Source: JACKAQ01 sp965227145
Lineage (GTDB): Bacteria; Calditrichota; Calditrichia; RBG-13-44-9; J075
DNA: 64,000 nucleotides
Assembly: GCA_965227145.1 (NCBI GenBank)
Contig: OZ245730.1
Coordinates: forward strand, 1,364,001-1,428,000
Direction: 5' to 3'
The notes beneath the pieces were generated by a model. It was not told the origin of the DNA, did no database searches, and worked only from the letters and a program-made list of their open reading frames with translations. Within the stretch, counting starts at the first letter, position 1. Each line of letters starts with the position of its first letter. Positions 60,449 to 64,000 of the stretch are shown in pieces. Position numbers and translations under genes: made by a program.

Positions 60449-61522
60449 ATGACACATCCCAACCGAAATTACGGCTGCCGCATTTCCGATGACTGGCAAT
60501 TGAAAGGCATGAAAACCGTGGTGATGGAAAACGAGCTGTTGCGCATCACTATTTTGGCGGACAAAGGCAGCGACATTTACGAATTTTTGTATAAACCGCT
60601 GGACATCGATTTTATGTGGCGACGACCCGGCGAACTGCGCAATCCCAATCGCGGGTTGCCCACAAATGCCACCGAAAACGGTCCGTTCATGGATTTTTAC
60701 GAAGGCTGCTGGCAGGAAATTCTGCCATCCGGCGGACCGGCGAACGTGCACAACGGCATTCCGTACGGTCAGCACGGCGAGGTTTGCAATCTGCCATGGC
60801 GCTGCGAAATTCTCAACGATTCGCCCGAAGAAATCAGTTGCAAATTCTCCGTTCGCGCGATTCGGACACCGGTTCGGGTGGAAAAAACGCTTACGCTCAA
60901 ACGCGGCAATCCGGCGCTGTTCATCGAAGAAAAGCTGTTCAACGAATGCCCGGAAAAACTGGATTTTATGTGGGGACATCACCTCACTTTCGGCGAACCG
61001 TTTTTGGATGAACATTGCCGCATCGATACGCCGGCGTCGGACATTTACATCCATCCGGTGGAATATTCCAAAAATCACCGCTTTCATCCGGCGAAAAAAT
61101 ACCCGTTTCCGTTTGCCAAAAATCGTGACGGAAAGGATGAGGATTTTCGGGTGATTCCCCCAAAATCCCGCAAATCGGAAGATATGACCTATTTTCTGGA
61201 TTTGAAAGAACCGTGGTTTGCGCTCACCCACACCCAAAAACAGGTCGGATTCGCGCTCCGCTGGACAGGCGATATTTTCCGCTATTTGTGGTATTGGCAG
61301 GTGTTCAACGGCGGGCAGGGATATCCGTGGTTCAGCAACACTTACAACATCGGGCTGGAGCCGTGGACGAGTTTGCCAACCTCCGGTTTGTCGGATGTCG
61401 TCAAACAAAAAACGCATTTGGTGCTGCCGCCGAACGGGCAAATCAGCGCATCGATGATTGCCGCAGTTTACACCGGGCTATCGGAAGTGAAGCATGTTTC
61501 CGCGTCCGGAAAGGTTTCGTAA
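60449..61522 (+). CDS. DUF4432/aldose 1-epimerase-like protein
   Basis: A 357-residue galactose-mutarotase-fold protein with no signal peptide. ATG 60449 is chosen; an in-frame TTG lies 30 bases upstream. Motifs such as LRITILADKGSDIYEFLYKP, MWGHHLTFGEPFLDEH and NGGQGYPWFSNTYNIGLEPW are typical of DUF4432 and related epimerases, with His and Glu in positions expected for the active site. It probably acts on imported sugars in the cytoplasm, following the ABC genes. The exact substrate is unknown. Confidence 0.82.
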   Translation: MTHPNRNYGCRISDDWQLKGMKTVVMENELLRITILADKGSDIYEFLYKPLDIDFMWRRPGELRNPNRGLPTNATENGPFMDFYEGCWQEILPSGGPANVHNGIPYGQHGEVCNLPWRCEILNDSPEEISCKFSVRAIRTPVRVEKTLTLKRGNPALFIEEKLFNECPEKLDFMWGHHLTFGEPFLDEHCRIDTPASDIYIHPVEYSKNHRFHPAKKYPFPFAKNRDGKDEDFRVIPPKSRKSEDMTYFLDLKEPWFALTHTQKQVGFALRWTGDIFRYLWYWQVFNGGQGYPWFSNTYNIGLEPWTSLPTSGLSDVVKQKTHLVLPPNGQISASMIAAVYTGLSEVKHVSASGKVS

Positions 61523-61597
61523 GTAACTGTTTATAAATAAAATATGCTTTTTTGGGTCACATAAAATAATACTCAATCTAACAGAAAGGAGTCCAGT

Positions 61598-62461
61598 ATG
61601 CAGCGACAAACGTTAAAGAAATTTGCCGTACCGGCAACTCTGGTCGCATTGCTTTTTCTGGTCAGCGGATGTCTCGACATTCTGCAAATTATTCAACCCT
61701 CAAGTGTTCTTCCGGGGGCATCTTTTACCGCAACTATCGAAGTTGCGTTGGATGAAACCGGTTGCGGCTGCCCGGGCGGTGGACCGTCAGCAGGTTTGGT
61801 TGCGCTGTTAATCCCGACGGATTTCACCGTGAACAGCATCGAATATGACGGGGATTACGGTCCGGAATTTATGGATTTTCTCGATCCGGACAGCGCGGAT
61901 ATTCAACCCGGAGCGGGCACGGATTTTTGGTACGATTCATTGATGACCTACTATCCGCCGCCGGCAGGAATGGACTGGTATGTATATCAGGGTCCATTGC
62001 AAAGCTGGATTGGCACGGATACCAATTACGTCTCGGTAACGGTTGAAATGACCGCAGGCGCAGCCGGACAATTCGATCTCGGTTATTTTGCATCCACCGC
62101 GGATTACAATTTCGGCAGCCCGACGGAAACGTCTATCAGCCTCGGACATGCGCTTACCGTTGGAACCGTGGGGATCGAAGATGATCGCCCGCAACTGACC
62201 GATTTCGCGCTCGAACAAAATTATCCGAACCCGTTCAACCCATCGACCACTATTCGCTATTCCGTAAAAACCAGCAGTGATGTGAAATTGACCGTGTTCG
62301 ACGTGAGCGGAAAAGAAGTTGCGCAATTGGTGAAAGGCACAAAAGAAGCCGGCAGCTACGAAGTGAACTTCGACGCGACGAACCTCACCAGCGGCGTTTA
62401 CGTCTATCGCCTGACCGCGGGGAATTATTCGGAAACCCGCAAAATGATGCTGGTTCGTTAA
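61598..62461 (+). CDS. Exported protein: shared N-terminal domain plus T9SS tail
   Basis: A 287-residue protein with AAAGGAG before ATG 61598. The signal region ends in a lipobox-like VSGC (Cys25). The domain that follows has QPSSVLPGA (33-41) and a late GQFDLGYFAST, matching QPATVLPGD and GCFNLGYLVT in the gene at 55069. A T9SS type A tail closes it (NYPNPFNPSTTIRY, ending KMMLVR). It lacks the propeller, so it looks like the stand-alone form of the same domain. Surface adhesion or glycan binding is possible; no function is known. Confidence 0.65.
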   Translation: MQRQTLKKFAVPATLVALLFLVSGCLDILQIIQPSSVLPGASFTATIEVALDETGCGCPGGGPSAGLVALLIPTDFTVNSIEYDGDYGPEFMDFLDPDSADIQPGAGTDFWYDSLMTYYPPPAGMDWYVYQGPLQSWIGTDTNYVSVTVEMTAGAAGQFDLGYFASTADYNFGSPTETSISLGHALTVGTVGIEDDRPQLTDFALEQNYPNPFNPSTTIRYSVKTSSDVKLTVFDVSGKEVAQLVKGTKEAGSYEVNFDATNLTSGVYVYRLTAGNYSETRKMMLVR

Positions 62462-62497
62462 GCTGTAATTTCTGCATTTATGTTCGTGGATTTTGCG

Positions 62498-62536
62498 GGA
62501 GATCATTGCCTTCGGCGCGAAGGCAGGAATCTCCCC
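62498..62536. repeat. Degenerate family B repeat
   Basis: GGAGATCATTGCCTTCGGCG then CGAAGGCAGGAATCTCC is a single compact hairpin retaining the family B arms. It lies between the T9SS protein and the SDR gene. Confidence 0.55.
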
Positions 62537-62635
62537 AATTTTCCGCCAGTATTATTCAATGGCTAAAAAAATGGCATTCGGCTGATATATCAGTCGGATG
62601 CCAACTTTAAATCTGGGTGAAAAGCAGGATAAATT

Positions 62636-63415
62636 ATGGAATTCCAAAACAAAGTCGCGGTTGTAACCGGTGCGGGAAAGGGAATCGGCCGGGCAACGGC
62701 AAAGCTGTTTGGCGAAAAAGGTGCGTCCGTTGTGGTGGTCGATTTGGATGAATCTGCCGGAAAAGCGGTGGTTTCGGAAATCGAATCTTCCGGCGCGAAA
62801 GCCGTTTTCGTGAAAGCCGATGTTGCCAAAGCAGCCGATGTGCAAGCCATTCCGCAAGCGGCGGTAAAGGCTTTCGGCGGGATCGATATTTTGCACAACA
62901 ACGCCGGTATCCAGCATTACGGCAACGTGGTCAGCACGCCCGAAGAGGAATGGGATTTTGTGTTGGGCGTGAATTTGAAATCTGTGTTTCTTTGCGCCAA
63001 ATACTGCATCCCGGAAATGAAAAAACGCGGCGGCGGCGCGATCATCAATACGGCGTCCGTGCAGAGCTTTGCCTGCCAGCCGAACGTTGCGCCATACACC
63101 ACTTCAAAAGCGGGAATTTTGGCGCTGACCCGTAGCATCGCGGTGGATTTTGCCAAAGACAACATTCGCTGCAACGCGATTTGTCCCGGCTCGGTGGATA
63201 CGCCGATGCTCCGTTTTGCTGCCAATGATCTCGCTACGCCCGAAAAAAGTCCGGACGATCTCATCAAAGAATGGGGCAAATTCCATCTGGCCGGGCGTGT
63301 TGGGCGACCCGAAGAAGTGGCGGAACTGGTGCTGTTTTTGGCGAGCGATCGCGCGCCGTTCATCACCGGTTCGGCATATCTGATCGACGGCGGTTTGCTG
63401 TCCACCTTTTTTTAA
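62636..63415 (+). CDS. SDR family oxidoreductase
   Basis: A 259-residue classical short-chain dehydrogenase. The cofactor motif VTGAGKGIGRA is at residues 10-20, Asp at the end of strand 2 (VVVDLDES) suggests NAD preference, and NNAG, INTASVQSF and YTTSK supply the rest of the active site. The ending ITGSAYLIDGGLLS is typical. It is not close enough to the SDR at 42258 to be a recent duplicate. In this position it probably oxidises a sugar or sugar acid released by the locus. AGGAT precedes the ATG. Confidence 0.87.
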   Translation: MEFQNKVAVVTGAGKGIGRATAKLFGEKGASVVVVDLDESAGKAVVSEIESSGAKAVFVKADVAKAADVQAIPQAAVKAFGGIDILHNNAGIQHYGNVVSTPEEEWDFVLGVNLKSVFLCAKYCIPEMKKRGGGAIINTASVQSFACQPNVAPYTTSKAGILALTRSIAVDFAKDNIRCNAICPGSVDTPMLRFAANDLATPEKSPDDLIKEWGKFHLAGRVGRPEEVAELVLFLASDRAPFITGSAYLIDGGLLSTFF

Positions 63416-63419
63416 GACA

Positions 63420-63446
63420 TGTAGCGGCGCGGCGTTGACGCGGCGG
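63420..63446. repeat. Family A-like repeat (imperfect)
   Basis: TGTAGCGGCGCGGCGTTGAC then GCGGCGG keeps the TGTAG prefix with a GC-rich imperfect palindrome, just before the last gene. Confidence 0.4.
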
Positions 63447-63474
63447 ATAATCTGAAAATTACCGGCACAAAACC

Positions 63475-64000
63475 ATGACATCACCGGCAGTAAAAATAGC
63501 AAACATCCGCGATTTGGGGCGGCAATTGACCGACAACCCGCACCAAATGGTCGGGCAGGACGGCGCATATTCCATTCCGCTGAACAACGGGCAAACGCTC
63601 TTTTTTTTCGGCGATACGCTCATCGGCAGCCGCGTTCCCGGGGAAAGCATCTGGTATCCCGGCGGGCAAGCGGTCGGGCCGAAAGACATGAGCGGTCGCG
63701 GCAGCATTCACCGGATGATCAACAATTGCGGATTGCTGATCGACAATCACGATGCCCGCAACGGGCTGCGCGATTTCAAATATATTCTCGATGATGACGG
63801 CGAAATCCGCACGCTGATTCCACTGCTGCCGGACGAACATCACGATGAAATCCGGGTGTGGTGCATGCATGGCATCGCCATCGGCGAAAAGGTGATTCTG
63901 TTTTTCGTGAAAGTGGAGATGCTCAACGCCGGCCCGTTCCCGGTGAATTTTGATATTTTGGGATCGGGAATGGCGATTGGCACCGTCGGCGAGTGGAAAT
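63475..64000 (+). CDS. Propeller-fold putative hydrolase, partial (runs off the window)
   Basis: An open frame of 175 codons from ATG 63475 without a stop before the edge. After KIANIRDLGRQLTDNPHQMV comes GQDGAYSIPLNNGQTLFFF and GDTLIGSR, matching GSDGIYSIPLSG...FSDTFIGD of the gene at 55069 and GQDSNLSLIF...WGDT of the one at 43186. No signal peptide is visible at this start, so it may be cytoplasmic, unlike its exported relatives. The downstream EIRVWCMHGIAIGEKVILFF segment looks like the next propeller blade. It follows the SDR gene by 59 bases. Confidence 0.65.
   Translation, partial: MTSPAVKIANIRDLGRQLTDNPHQMVGQDGAYSIPLNNGQTLFFFGDTLIGSRVPGESIWYPGGQAVGPKDMSGRGSIHRMINNCGLLIDNHDARNGLRDFKYILDDDGEIRTLIPLLPDEHHDEIRVWCMHGIAIGEKVILFFVKVEMLNAGPFPVNFDILGSGMAIGTVGEWK

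Noticed and set aside
1..64000. CRISPR arrays, insertion sequences, prophage
   Set aside because: No regularly spaced repeats with unique spacers, no transposase or integrase frame and no phage structural genes were seen.

Overview
The window reads as chromosome of a Gram-negative bacterium with a type IX secretion system (T9SS), probably from the Calditrichota/KSB1-like or Ignavibacteria part of the FCB-related phyla. The support is several proteins ending in a FlgD-like T9SS sorting domain with an NYPNPFNP motif, a PorV/PorQ-family outer-membrane protein, three large TonB-dependent receptors (TBDRs) without SusD partners, and HPr kinase beside an EIIA-Man-like protein. The phylum call is inference. 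No phage, transposase or CRISPR array was seen.

Layout. 1-6830 holds scattered small genes: a cNMP-binding protein, a YdjM-like membrane protein, a tiny basic protein with its own promoter, an M20 amidohydrolase, an orphan Tat-targeted TRAP binding protein, a GxxExxY gene bounded by inverted repeats, and mutY. 7136-15945 carries a secreted FG-GAP protein, a DUF1579-like protein, TerC, an EamA exporter and a beta-propeller sensor kinase/LuxR regulator pair. 16149-18542 has a methyltransferase, hprK, an EIIA protein and two tRNA genes. 18670-22877 (minus strand) is a Cys-rich protein, an Asp-box lipoprotein and a TBDR, proposed here to be a metal-handling unit.

24124-35296 is a pectin locus: TBDR, T9SS-exported beta-helix protein, GH105, GH28, PL1-like pectate lyase and a sigma-54 activator with PAS sensors. 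35511-40938 is mixed housekeeping: RibD-C-like reductase, DUF3237, cupin, an Aquifex-type aconitase and a hemolysin III-family protein.

41076 to the window end is a second, larger glycan locus. It has FAH hydrolase and SDR (a possible 3-deoxy-sugar acid pathway), GH38-like mannosidase, three relatives of a propeller family with an F-x-GDT/FSDT motif, a GntR/FCD regulator with a palindromic operator, TBDR, T9SS cargo, PorV-like protein, a sugar ABC importer lacking its ATPase, a DUF4432 epimerase-like protein and a second SDR. The likely logic is extracellular or surface cleavage by T9SS cargo, TBDR uptake, periplasmic trimming by lipoprotein hydrolases, ABC import, then cytoplasmic epimerase and dehydrogenase steps.

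Intergenic DNA is rich in dispersed palindromes of at least four families, a 21-bp tandem repeat and an 8-bp-period repeat.
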